A stretch of 14,367 bases of DNA from Clostridiales bacterium (lineage in GTDB: Bacteria > Bacillota > Clostridia > Saccharofermentanales > DTU023), in NCBI GenBank assembly GCA_004556455.1, contig SFGY01000041.1, forward strand, positions 1 to 14,367. Direction: 5' to 3'. Each line of letters begins with the position of its first letter. The stretch's first letter is position 1. The notes below the pieces were generated by a model. That model worked only from the letters and a program-made list of their open reading frames with translations, searched no databases and had not been told where the DNA came from. This document shows positions 7,534 through 14,156 of the stretch, in pieces. The position numbers and the translations under genes were made by a program.

Positions 7534-7917
7534 TCACAGGGTGTCCATTAAGGCCACAAAATAATTGGCGCTGATGGAGCCATAGATGAACTGGTCGATG
7601 AGCCCATCCTTTTTGGCTTGGCACACCTGTTCGGCGATCTGCGGCTCAGAGGTTTCGTCCACCTCAAGGACGAACTTGCAGTCGGGATTGACTGCTTTAA
7701 CTCTTTCCCGAAGCTCCAGCCGATCCTCCATCGTATAGTCAGGTCGATTGGTCACTTCAAGCAGAAAAACGGAGGCTAAACAGATGTATTGCTCCAGCTC
7801 TCTGGCGGTTTCTGCCCTTGCAATCACATAATCCTTTGATGTGTTTTCTCTCAGGATCTTCTCCACAGCATCGGCGAAAAGACAGTTTTTGATGTTGATA
7901 ACTACGACCTTCTGTAT
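7534..7917 (-). CDS. Pseudo-receiver protein B, paralogue of A; conserved frame starts at ATA
   Basis: From ATA 7917 the frame gives 127 aa aligned end to end with the 126-aa paralogue A. The start reads QKVVVINIKNCLFADAV against MRWVIVNMKDYIFADAV. The centre has ASVFLLEVTN, with Glu in place of the phospho-Asp. The tail LIDQFIYGSISANYFVALMDTL is almost the same as in A. A Shine-Dalgarno AAGAAGG lies 9 bases before ATA. The only canonical in-frame start is GTG 7866, which has no ribosome binding site and would remove beta-1 and part of helix 1. ATG 7924 is in another frame and only 2 bases from the Shine-Dalgarno. I therefore give the conserved extent, and accept that the real start may be ATA, GTG 7866, or a sequencing or mutational defect. 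It opens the SPFH/lipoprotein/DUF4428 operon; about 95 bases without a clear terminator separate it from the SPFH gene. Confidence 0.65.
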   Translation of the reverse strand: MQKVVVINIKNCLFADAVEKILRENTSKDYVIARAETARELEQYICLASVFLLEVTNRPDYTMEDRLELRERVKAVNPDCKFVLEVDETSEPQIAEQVCQAKKDGLIDQFIYGSISANYFVALMDTL

Positions 7918-7973
7918 AAGTCATCACCTTCTTTCTGTGTTCAAATCAGGTCAGTCCCACTCATGTCATTTTC

Positions 7974-8004
7974 AGTATAGAGAGTTCCTTACAAAAGCAC
8001 CCTA
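7974..8004 (-). promoter_or_regulatory. Promoter of the pseudo-receiver B operon with shared TAGGGTGCTTTT box
   Basis: On the minus strand TAGGGTGCTTTT (7993-8004) is followed after 13 bases by TATACT (7974-7979). No consensus -35 is visible. Over 21 positions around the box it matches the promoter of paralogue A at 16 positions. The left end of the box is part of a 6-bp inverted repeat CTATCA-gaaa-TGATAG (8002-8017), a possible operator. Confidence 0.6.
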
Positions 8005-8021
8005 TCAGAAATGATAGTTTT

Positions 8022-8073
8022 TTTGTAAAAAATCAAAAAAAATCCGCCTCCGCATAACCACGGAGACGGATTT
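8022..8073 (-). terminator. Intrinsic terminator of the two-component operon
   Basis: On the minus strand AATCCGTCTCCG pairs with CGGAGGCGGATT (arms 8061-8072 and 8041-8052, one G-U pair) around an 8-base loop. A T-rich tract of T8-GA-T6 follows directly. It begins about 20 bases after the stop of the response-regulator gene, so it should isolate that operon from the pseudo-receiver B promoter. Confidence 0.9.
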
Positions 8074-8092
8074 CGGCGCAATATATCAGTTT

Positions 8093-8716
8093 TTACAGAC
8101 CGGGAACAATGAAGTCCTTATTGATCAGATCGGCAATCAGCTTGACACGGTTTTCGTAGCCTGTCTTTTGCAAAAGCTGGGTGATATGGTAACGAATCGC
8201 CGGAACGCTGACGAATAGCCTTTGGGCAATGGCCGTGTCGGTATTTCCCTCTACCATCAGCCTTAAAATCTCCAACTCACGCTCGGAAATCTCGGTGGAG
8301 GGCATATTGCCGAAATGCACCAGCGGCGTTTTGTCGGGGTAAATATGCTCCCCGTTCATGGTGCGATCCATCACATCCAAAAGCTCGTCGCCCTCGATTT
8401 CCTTATACCAAAAGCTGTCTGCTTTTGCTGCTCTTGCCCGGTCGATCAGGTCAATGGTTGTCATGCCGGTGACGATAATGACCTTGATATTTGGGAAATG
8501 CCGCTTGATGGCGGCGGTGGCCTCAATGCCGTCCTCGTTATTCGCCGTGCAGACATCCATGAGGATTAAATCAATTTTGTTCTGCATACACAGTATTTCA
8601 GCCATGCCCGCGTTTTGGGTATGCGCCGCAAGCTGATAGCGGTCAGAGCTTTTTATATAGCCGGTCATGCAGTCCCGCGACATTTTTCTGTCCTCTACAA
8701 GTAATACATTGATCAT
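8093..8716 (-). CDS. LuxR/NarL-type response regulator
   Basis: This 207-aa protein has the standard two-domain layout. The receiver shows the acidic pair Glu8-Asp9 (LLVEDR), phospho-acceptor Asp54 (LILMDV), Thr83 (IVTGM) and Lys105 (WYKEI). The C-terminal LuxR-type helix-turn-helix starts with STEISERELEILRLMVEGN and continues through AIAQRLFVSVPAIRYHITQLLQKTGYENRVKLIADLI. The start at 8716 overlaps the kinase stop by ATGA, so the kinase and regulator are translated together. The receiver is complete, in contrast to the two Glu-type receiver-like paralogues downstream. I infer that it is the activator for the promoters with the TAGGGYGCTTTT box, because those lie close by and are otherwise without a -35. 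The kinase directly upstream is the expected phosphate donor. Confidence 0.92.
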   Translation of the reverse strand: MINVLLVEDRKMSRDCMTGYIKSSDRYQLAAHTQNAGMAEILCMQNKIDLILMDVCTANNEDGIEATAAIKRHFPNIKVIIVTGMTTIDLIDRARAAKADSFWYKEIEGDELLDVMDRTMNGEHIYPDKTPLVHFGNMPSTEISERELEILRLMVEGNTDTAIAQRLFVSVPAIRYHITQLLQKTGYENRVKLIADLINKDFIVPGL

Positions 8717-9714
8717 ACTGTATTCCCCCTTTCCGGCAACGTGATGTTGAGCCGGAATACCGGCGCACTTTCCACCGCCATCGTTCCTCCGGCGCTTTCA
8801 ATCCGGCGGCGCAGAGCGCCAAGCCCGCCGCCCTCGGTTACTTCTTGCTCCGGCAGCTTGCCGTTATTGGTGATAGACGCGCAAACATAGCCGTCTGCAT
8901 CGGAAATATCCACCGTCATTTCGCTGCCCTCCGCGTGACGCACCGTATTGGTGGCGCACTCCCGAATGGCAACAGTCAGCAGATAGGCAAGATTGCCGCT
9001 TTGGGGCAGCTCGCCCCGCACGGTCAGCTTTACGCCGATACCGGCAATGACGCTTGCCAGCTCACCCAGCGCCGCGTCCGAAAGTCCTGCGCCGCTTTCG
9101 CCCGCCTCCTGTTCGGCAATGCCCAGCGTTTCGCTGACGCGGCTCCATGCTTTGCCCAGCTCCCGCATAGCCGCAAGATCGTCCTCCTGCTGCTTAAACA
9201 GCTTGCGCGACAGGGAGAGCAGTAGCCCCACTTCATCGTGAACATGGGTCTTTACGGCAAAGTTTTCTTCCTCCCGCACGATTTTATCCAGCTCCGTATA
9301 GAGCTTTTTGGCACGGGCATTGGCCTCGTTCAGCGCACGGTTTTTCTCTTGCAGCTCGGCTTCCTTTTCATAGAGCGCAGTTACCTCCGCAGCCTGCATC
9401 TGTGTATAGGCCGCCCCCTCCGCGTCAGTAATGGCGGTTTCTGAAAACTGCCATGCCGCGCCGTTTGGGAAACGATAGATCAACGCCTCGGCGTCGATGG
9501 GGATAATCTCTTTGCAGGGATTTTTGAGTGCGCCCCGCAATTCGGAAATGTGCTGCAAGTCCATTCCCATCAGCGCATGGCAAAGCCGGTGCATTTGCCG
9601 GTTGCAGAGAATGATCGTGCCGTTTTGGTCGGCAAAGCAGATGCCGGAGGGCAGATTGTCCAAGCCCTCTTTGATCGACGCTCTGCCTATTTTCTCTTTA
9701 TGGAATACGCTCAT
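8713..9714 (-). CDS. Soluble PAS-domain sensor histidine kinase (NarL-partner type)
   Basis: This 333-aa protein has no transmembrane segment. Residues about 15-110 look like a PAS domain (LDNLPSGICFADQNGTIILCN). A coiled coil follows (about 110-150). The phospho-acceptor motif is VHDEVG with His159, of the HDxxG kind used by kinases of NarL/LuxR regulators. The ATPase domain has an N box RECATNTVRHA (Asn256, His260), a NNGK motif at 283-286 where DNG is usual, and a G box GGGLGALRRR at 295-304. It therefore appears catalytically competent, although the D box is altered. The start at 9714 overlaps the stop of the membrane sensor gene by ATGA. As the kinase itself is soluble, the membrane protein encoded just upstream is the natural source of its input signal. 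Confidence 0.88.
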   Translation of the reverse strand: MSVFHKEKIGRASIKEGLDNLPSGICFADQNGTIILCNRQMHRLCHALMGMDLQHISELRGALKNPCKEIIPIDAEALIYRFPNGAAWQFSETAITDAEGAAYTQMQAAEVTALYEKEAELQEKNRALNEANARAKKLYTELDKIVREEENFAVKTHVHDEVGLLLSLSRKLFKQQEDDLAAMRELGKAWSRVSETLGIAEQEAGESGAGLSDAALGELASVIAGIGVKLTVRGELPQSGNLAYLLTVAIRECATNTVRHAEGSEMTVDISDADGYVCASITNNGKLPEQEVTEGGGLGALRRRIESAGGTMAVESAPVFRLNITLPERGNTV

Positions 9715-11378
9715 AGCCGCGCACCTCCCTCCGGGATCGACAGCTCACAGTACCAAACGCCGTCCTCTTGCGTGACGGACGCATGGGAAAACTGTGCTGC
9801 AAGCCGCGCCATATCGGTATCGCATTGGAGGATCAGGCTCAAACGGAACATAGCGGCCTCATGCCGGATAAACGCCGTAAAGCCGGTGAGCGTATCAAAG
9901 GCAACCTCAACGGCGGCTTCGTAAAAATCGTACAGCACACCGGCGGCGTAGGCGCTCATATCATCCTCAAAATCAAATCGGACGGCACAGGTGATCCCGT
10001 TCATGTGCAGATTGGACACGGTTTCCTTTAGGCACAAATCCAGCTCCGCAGACGGAATGCTGCCCGTGCTGTCGGCAAGGATAATCAGATTGCTGCGCCG
10101 TTTCAGATAAGCGCCGATGACCGCAATTTTGCCCAGCAGCCTTTTAGCGTCGGCGCTTGACGGCGCTGCTTGCAGTTCACGGGAAAGCGCGGAGAGCAGC
10201 GCAAGGTGCGGCGCAGTCTTTTCCTGCACGGCGTTATAAAGGCGTTGCTGTTCCTCAAACTTTTTGCGGCGCTTCTTCTGCTTGTTTTCTTCGTCCAAAA
10301 GGGAATGGTAGTCCTCCAGCTCCGCCTGTATGCCAGAAAGCTCACTTAAGACGGAGAGCAGCTTTGACACATCCTCCCGCCAAAAGATATACCCGCTGTG
10401 AATCGGTGCGCAGGAAAGACGGGTACCGCCGTCCAGCATGACCGGCGCGACCTCGGCCTCATGCAGCACTTCGGCAGAAACCGGCTGCGCGGCGTCAGAG
10501 GACAGGCAGACCGCATAATCCTTGTCCGTGATCTGCGCGGCAAGCGTGGTAGCCTTGAACAATTCGGCATAACGGCTGTTGGATTGGATCAGCCCGCACC
10601 CGATACAGCTTTCAAAAATCAGCACGATCAAAACGCAATAAACCGACGTCATATCTCCGGCGAAGGGAGCAATCACCGAATGTGCCGTAATGTAGAGGAG
10701 CCCATATACGATCATCAGCGCAAACGGGATTACCGGAAGCCACAGGAATGTTCGGCTGCGCGGAATACGGCACTTATACAGGATCATGCCAAGCGCAAGG
10801 AGTGTGTTTATCACAAACCACGCAAACACGATCCAGTACATGCCCCCGTAGCTGTAACGGTTGTCTGTCCAAGGCGTATTCTCTGCGGGGAAGGAAAACA
10901 CCGTCTGATGAAGGTCGTTTGTCAGAACGGTCAAGGTAAGAAGCACTGTCGGTATCCACAGCAGCCGCAAAGGAAGCGGCGTTCGGTACTGCTCCGGTTT
11001 TCCCAGCGACACGGTGGCAAACAGCGCAAGCACAGGGAGCATAAGCATCGGAATATAGTAGGCGTACCAAATATATCGGGTAACGTCGGGCAGGGCTTCT
11101 GCCGGAATGAGGTGGTGTTTCCATGTTCGCAGCAGATACCAGAACACCATTACTCCCGAAATGCCGATCATATACCGGCGAATCTGCGTCTGTATGATCC
11201 TCCTGTCAATCAAAACGCCCCATGCGACAATCAGGAAAATGTAAATGCCCGAACGGACAAGCCCCAGCGTCTTTGGATAAAAGCCGTTGTTACCGAGCAT
11301 ACGACAGGTAACGGCAAGTGCAATTAACACCGCAGCAATAATCGCTGCCTGTTTGCCTTGTTTATTCAGCTTTGTCAT
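9711..11378 (-). CDS. 7TM membrane sensor with degenerate kinase module
   Basis: I use ATG 11378 because AGGAGGTG lies 7 bases upstream; the longer frame from 11444 adds 22 residues without a Shine-Dalgarno. The 555-aa protein begins with about seven or eight hydrophobic segments between residues 11 and 265, with VLTNDLHQTVF at 152-161, the signature loop of histidine-kinase N-terminal 7TM domains. A cytoplasmic linker and coiled coil (about 335-385) lead to a DHp-like segment (QEKTAPHLALLSALSREL, His391). The ATPase region is eroded: LYDFYEAAVEVAFDTLTGF stands where the N box should be, without the Asn, and no G box follows. I infer a pseudokinase sensor that works with the intact soluble kinase of the next gene, perhaps as a heterodimer. 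It is the first gene of the three-gene operon. Confidence 0.85.
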   Translation of the reverse strand: MTKLNKQGKQAAIIAAVLIALAVTCRMLGNNGFYPKTLGLVRSGIYIFLIVAWGVLIDRRIIQTQIRRYMIGISGVMVFWYLLRTWKHHLIPAEALPDVTRYIWYAYYIPMLMLPVLALFATVSLGKPEQYRTPLPLRLLWIPTVLLTLTVLTNDLHQTVFSFPAENTPWTDNRYSYGGMYWIVFAWFVINTLLALGMILYKCRIPRSRTFLWLPVIPFALMIVYGLLYITAHSVIAPFAGDMTSVYCVLIVLIFESCIGCGLIQSNSRYAELFKATTLAAQITDKDYAVCLSSDAAQPVSAEVLHEAEVAPVMLDGGTRLSCAPIHSGYIFWREDVSKLLSVLSELSGIQAELEDYHSLLDEENKQKKRRKKFEEQQRLYNAVQEKTAPHLALLSALSRELQAAPSSADAKRLLGKIAVIGAYLKRRSNLIILADSTGSIPSAELDLCLKETVSNLHMNGITCAVRFDFEDDMSAYAAGVLYDFYEAAVEVAFDTLTGFTAFIRHEAAMFRLSLILQCDTDMARLAAQFSHASVTQEDGVWYCELSIPEGGARL

Positions 11379-11449
11379 TTTGCCGCACCTCCTGCCATAA
11401 TTTGTGCGCAGGCAGGCGAGCCGCTTCTGAGCACAGCTATACAAAATAA

Positions 11450-11478
11450 ATTATACTGCAAATTCATTCAGAAGTCCA
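11450..11478 (-). promoter_or_regulatory. Predicted housekeeping promoter of the two-component operon
   Basis: On the minus strand TGGACT (11473-11478, four of six matches to TTGACA) lies 17 bases before a perfect TATAAT (11450-11455). Transcription would begin about 65 bases upstream of ATG 11378. Further upstream, on the minus strand, AGGGCGTTTT (about 11577-11588) resembles the shared box with one base missing but is too far from this -10 to be placed like the others. An imperfect dyad TCTGAACGGAACGTTCTGA lies at about 11510-11530. Confidence 0.55.
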
Positions 11479-11655
11479 CAGACGAAATGTAAATCGCCTG
11501 CATCTTTTTTCTGAACGGAACGTTCTGAAATGTAAGAAAACTCCCCCCCAGACAAAACTTTTTTCGGAAATCTGGCCAAAACGCCCTGTTCAGATTGTAG
11601 TATGGGTAGAGGGGAAAACGGGGGTACGAACGGGAGCAAGAAAGCGGCAAGCAAT

Positions 11656-11779
11656 GCAAAGCGGTACCCACTTTGCGAAAACACCCCAATCCCCGCAGAA
11701 CACAAGTTTTGTGTTCTGGAACGATGGATAAATCCATCGGCTGCGCGATTTTGCAAATCGCTTGTGAGCGGACAGCTCA
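11656..11779. other. Cluster of consecutive hairpins after the relaxase gene, candidate oriT
   Basis: Five inverted repeats follow one another with few bases between. They are GCAAAG/CTTTGC (11656-11676, 9-base loop), CAGAACACAA/TTGTGTTCTG (11696-11718, perfect 10 bp, 3-base loop), CGATGGAT/ATCCATCG (11722-11739), GCGATTT/AAATCGC (11745-11761) and TGAGC/GCTCA (11765-11779, overlapping the relaxase stop). None is followed by a clear T tract in either direction, so they are not ordinary terminators. Closely packed inverted repeats beside a relaxase gene are typical of transfer origins, where the relaxase nicks one strand next to a hairpin. I cannot identify a nick sequence from memory. The stretch 11379-11776 carries no supported gene. 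Confidence 0.45.
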
Positions 11780-13231
11780 GCGCTGCTCCGCCTCTTTTTC
11801 CCGTCGTTCATTCGCTTCCTCCTGCTCCTTATCCAACTCCAGAACACGGTCGATATTGGCCTTGGCCGTCAGCAGCTCTTTCATTTCCTCACGGGCTTTT
11901 CGGTAGTCGGCGTAGGCCGCTTTCTTCTCCGCCAGCAGCTCGGCGGCCGCTTTCTTCTCCGCCAGCAGCTCGGCGTACTCGGTATTCAGCGCCTTGATGG
12001 TGGGCAGCTTCTTGAGGCCAAGCCCATCAAAATAGTTCTTTGCGGCCTTGTGGATCGTGATCTCACTTTCATGCTCTGCAAGAAATTTCTTGGAGTACCC
12101 GGCCTTGCGATAGGCAACGTAGGTGTCGCGGGTCTTGGCGTAATTGACAATATGCTCCCGCAGCACCGCAATCTCGGCCATGCGTGTTTCCGCAGATTTG
12201 ATCCTTGCGGAAAGCTCGTTGAAGCGGGCGGACGCTGCCACCGCTTTCTCCGAGAGAATGGCGTAATCTAACAGCTCATGGTCTTGCAGATAGGCCACCG
12301 TCTGCGCCATCTGTTTCAGGTTAAATAACGTCGCCCAACGCGCATAACCGGCACCCTTGCCAGCGCGTAATTTGGCCTGAATGTCCACCAGCAGATTCCC
12401 GCTGCGCTTTTCCGGTTTGACCGGCGCGGCGGCGTTCTTTTGCGGCGTATGCGCCTTTTCACCTGCAATCACCGCGCGGAGATCTGCGGGAGTATAGCCG
12501 TCACCGAGGGTATCCATGCGAATGGACTTTTTCTGTTCGCCGCCTAACAGGGACGGGACTTTCTTGCCCTTGACCTCATACCCGGCCTGCCGCAGCAGCT
12601 CCAGCAGCGCTTCAAAGCTGTCGGGCTTTTGCGCCAGTGCATCGTCAATGGCCGCGCATATCCGCTCCCGGTGGGAGGGCTTTTTTTTGTCGCCCAGCCA
12701 CTTGTTGTAACTCTTGCCGTGGCGCTTCGGATTCTCCACGATGGAGCAGCCGTTCTCGATGCAGATGGTATCGTTGAGCCGCCGCACAGCGCGGCTGCTG
12801 CCCCAAAAGTTTCGGAATTTCCGGGTCTGGCTGAGTGCGGTGGAGTTCCAGATCACATGATTGTGAATATGGGCTTTGTCAATATGGGTGCAGACAATGT
12901 AGGCGTGATTGCCCTTGGTGAAGCGCTTGGCCAGCTCACAGCCCAAACGGTTCGCGTCCTCCGGTGTGATCTCTTCGGGAACAAAGGATTGCCGCAGATG
13001 GTAGGCGATCACATCATCCTCGCCACGCACTCTGCCGGTCTTTTGGGTGTACTGATTCTTGGTGAAAAGAAACTCGGCGTCGGCGATCCTGCTGTCGCAT
13101 TGCCAGCTTGTAATTAACCTGCCGCCGTCTGTCTTTTGCGGATTTTCGGTGTAGTCGATGATAGCGCTGATGGCCTGTCCCACCGTGCGGCCTTTGCCGG
13201 TGTGCAGAGGCATCAGGCGTGTGGTTGCCAT
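11777..13231 (-). CDS. Relaxase / mobilisation nuclease (MOBP-type) with C-terminal coiled coil
   Basis: The start ATG 13231 follows AAGGAGG at about 8 bases; the longer frame from GTG 13240 begins inside this site and is rejected. The 484-aa protein has an N-terminal relaxase domain. Tyr27 (SAIIDYTENPQKT) is a candidate catalytic tyrosine, and the metal-binding cluster THIDKAHIHNHVIWN has His116, His121, His123 and His125. The segment AYHLRQSFVPEEITPEDANRLG is also typical. The enzyme nicks one DNA strand at oriT and stays attached to the 5' end during conjugation. From about residue 290 the protein is charged, helical and coiled-coil-like, ending in Glu/Lys-rich repeats with a direct duplication of AELLAEKKAA. 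It indicates that this end of the window is part of a mobilisable or integrative element. Coupling protein and transfer genes are not in the window. Confidence 0.92.
   Translation of the reverse strand: MATTRLMPLHTGKGRTVGQAISAIIDYTENPQKTDGGRLITSWQCDSRIADAEFLFTKNQYTQKTGRVRGEDDVIAYHLRQSFVPEEITPEDANRLGCELAKRFTKGNHAYIVCTHIDKAHIHNHVIWNSTALSQTRKFRNFWGSSRAVRRLNDTICIENGCSIVENPKRHGKSYNKWLGDKKKPSHRERICAAIDDALAQKPDSFEALLELLRQAGYEVKGKKVPSLLGGEQKKSIRMDTLGDGYTPADLRAVIAGEKAHTPQKNAAAPVKPEKRSGNLLVDIQAKLRAGKGAGYARWATLFNLKQMAQTVAYLQDHELLDYAILSEKAVAASARFNELSARIKSAETRMAEIAVLREHIVNYAKTRDTYVAYRKAGYSKKFLAEHESEITIHKAAKNYFDGLGLKKLPTIKALNTEYAELLAEKKAAAELLAEKKAAYADYRKAREEMKELLTAKANIDRVLELDKEQEEANERREKEAEQR
11915..11974. 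repeat. Two perfect tandem 30-bp repeats in the relaxase tail
   Basis: The unit beginning GGCCGCTTTCTTCTCC occurs twice head to tail (11915-11944 and 11945-11974) without a mismatch. At 30 bp it keeps the frame and duplicates ten residues (AELLAEKKAA) of the coiled coil. Perfect identity means a recent or slippage-maintained expansion. Confidence 0.9.
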
Positions 13232-13252
13232 GTTGGACACCTCCTTGAAAAG

Positions 13253-13282
13253 TCAAACGGCCTGCCGAAGCAGACCGTTTGA
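13253..13282 (-). promoter_or_regulatory. Stable UUCG-capped hairpin just upstream of the relaxase RBS
   Basis: On the minus strand TCAAACGG-T-CTGC-TTCG-GCAG-G-CCGTTTGA forms a 13-bp stem (one U-G pair) with a UUCG tetraloop closed by C-G. CTTTTC and then AAGGAGG follow. It may be a weak terminator for the upstream gene, an attenuator, or an mRNA-stability element. The T tract is too short to be certain. Confidence 0.55.
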
Positions 13283-13330
13283 AGTGTATGATGTGTAACA
13301 TGAAAGGTGAGATGAAATTTTTAATACTAC

Positions 13331-14110
13331 TTATTTTATCAGTTCATGAATGGCCTTCACAATCGTAAGTCCATAGTCAACAAGGAAGGTCTTTTGCTCT
13401 TCGGAATATGTCTTCCTTTCTGCTATTGCTTCGTCTGTGCAATGTCTGAAACACTGCATTTGCTTTCTGTAGTTTTTTACTATCGTACCGTCAATGAACC
13501 CACAACACACTTTTTCATATTCTGGCGTAATAAATTTTCCATCTTGCTTCAACATATTTTCAATAAGATTTGCAATCTCAGCAATTTTCTCGTCTGTATG
13601 CATACAGTTGAAAGACGCCTGTCTGGTAGAGATTTCGATGAATTTTTGGTTTATAGAATCGCTCACCTCAATGTTGCAAGACTTTTGCATAAATGTCAGC
13701 TCCGCAACAAAGGCTCTTCTGGTTGCATAGCGGACGGTTCCATTATCGTCTCCACCCAGCGCGATAATTCGGTTCCTAATTTCTCCGTATGTGAAGTCAG
13801 CCGGTTCAGCAGGTGGTCTTGCTAATATTCTGGGAAATTCTTTTATCTCATAGCCAAGTGTATTCAGATAATATGTTATTAGATAAAACCAACATTTGTT
13901 TTCCGGTGAAAAATTAACATCAGGCTGGCACAGCTCTTTGAATTTGGTGATTGCTTCTTCGACATCATAAATCTCGAATTGGTAATCCTGAGTTTCTTCT
14001 TCGCCTGTGAAGAGGTTGTATGTATAGTTCACTTTTTTTACGGAATTCAGAAAGCGATGATGATATTCAGATTCCTTTATATTTTGAAAATAGAACTCTT
14101 TTAAGTCCAT
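13331..14110 (-). CDS. AT-rich hypothetical protein, possible cargo gene
   Basis: ATG 14110 lies 7 bases after AGGGGA; a TTG one codon earlier is less well placed. The 259-aa protein has no signal peptide or membrane segment and appears mainly helical and soluble. Segments include YNLFTGEEETQDYQFEIYDV, YGEIRNRIIALGGDDNGTV, FIEISTRQASFN, DEKIAEIANLIENMLKQD and CCGFIDGTIVKNYRK. It is richer in cysteine, phenylalanine and isoleucine, and its DNA is visibly more AT-rich than the relaxase gene or the upstream fragment, which suggests separate acquisition. I do not recognise the family. Its position as a single orphan between element genes would fit a cargo or defence gene, but no nuclease, HEPN or toxin motif is clear enough to claim. 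A stable hairpin follows it at 13253-13282. Confidence 0.7.
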   Translation of the reverse strand: MDLKEFYFQNIKESEYHHRFLNSVKKVNYTYNLFTGEEETQDYQFEIYDVEEAITKFKELCQPDVNFSPENKCWFYLITYYLNTLGYEIKEFPRILARPPAEPADFTYGEIRNRIIALGGDDNGTVRYATRRAFVAELTFMQKSCNIEVSDSINQKFIEISTRQASFNCMHTDEKIAEIANLIENMLKQDGKFITPEYEKVCCGFIDGTIVKNYRKQMQCFRHCTDEAIAERKTYSEEQKTFLVDYGLTIVKAIHELIK

Positions 14111-14156
14111 CAAAGCATCCCCTTATCTTCAAAGATTTCAATTTGCTGAATGTTTA

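Noticed and set aside
8002..8024. Plus-strand hairpin CTATCA/TGATAG followed by seven T as a plus-strand terminator
   Set aside because: No plus-strand gene leads into it; the inverted repeat overlaps the shared promoter box and is better explained as part of an operator.
10398..11327. Plus-strand frame opposite the 7TM sensor
   Set aside because: Arg/His/Gln-rich translation typical of an antisense of membrane-protein codons; no start signal.
11451..11847. Several overlapping frames of 66-131 codons between the sensor and the relaxase
   Set aside because: They conflict with each other, lack ribosome binding sites, and cross the hairpin cluster and promoter; none has protein-like composition.
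13331..14110. Abortive-infection (HEPN-like) protein
   Set aside because: Only vague similarity in helical segments and no clear R-x4-6-H motif; kept as unknown.
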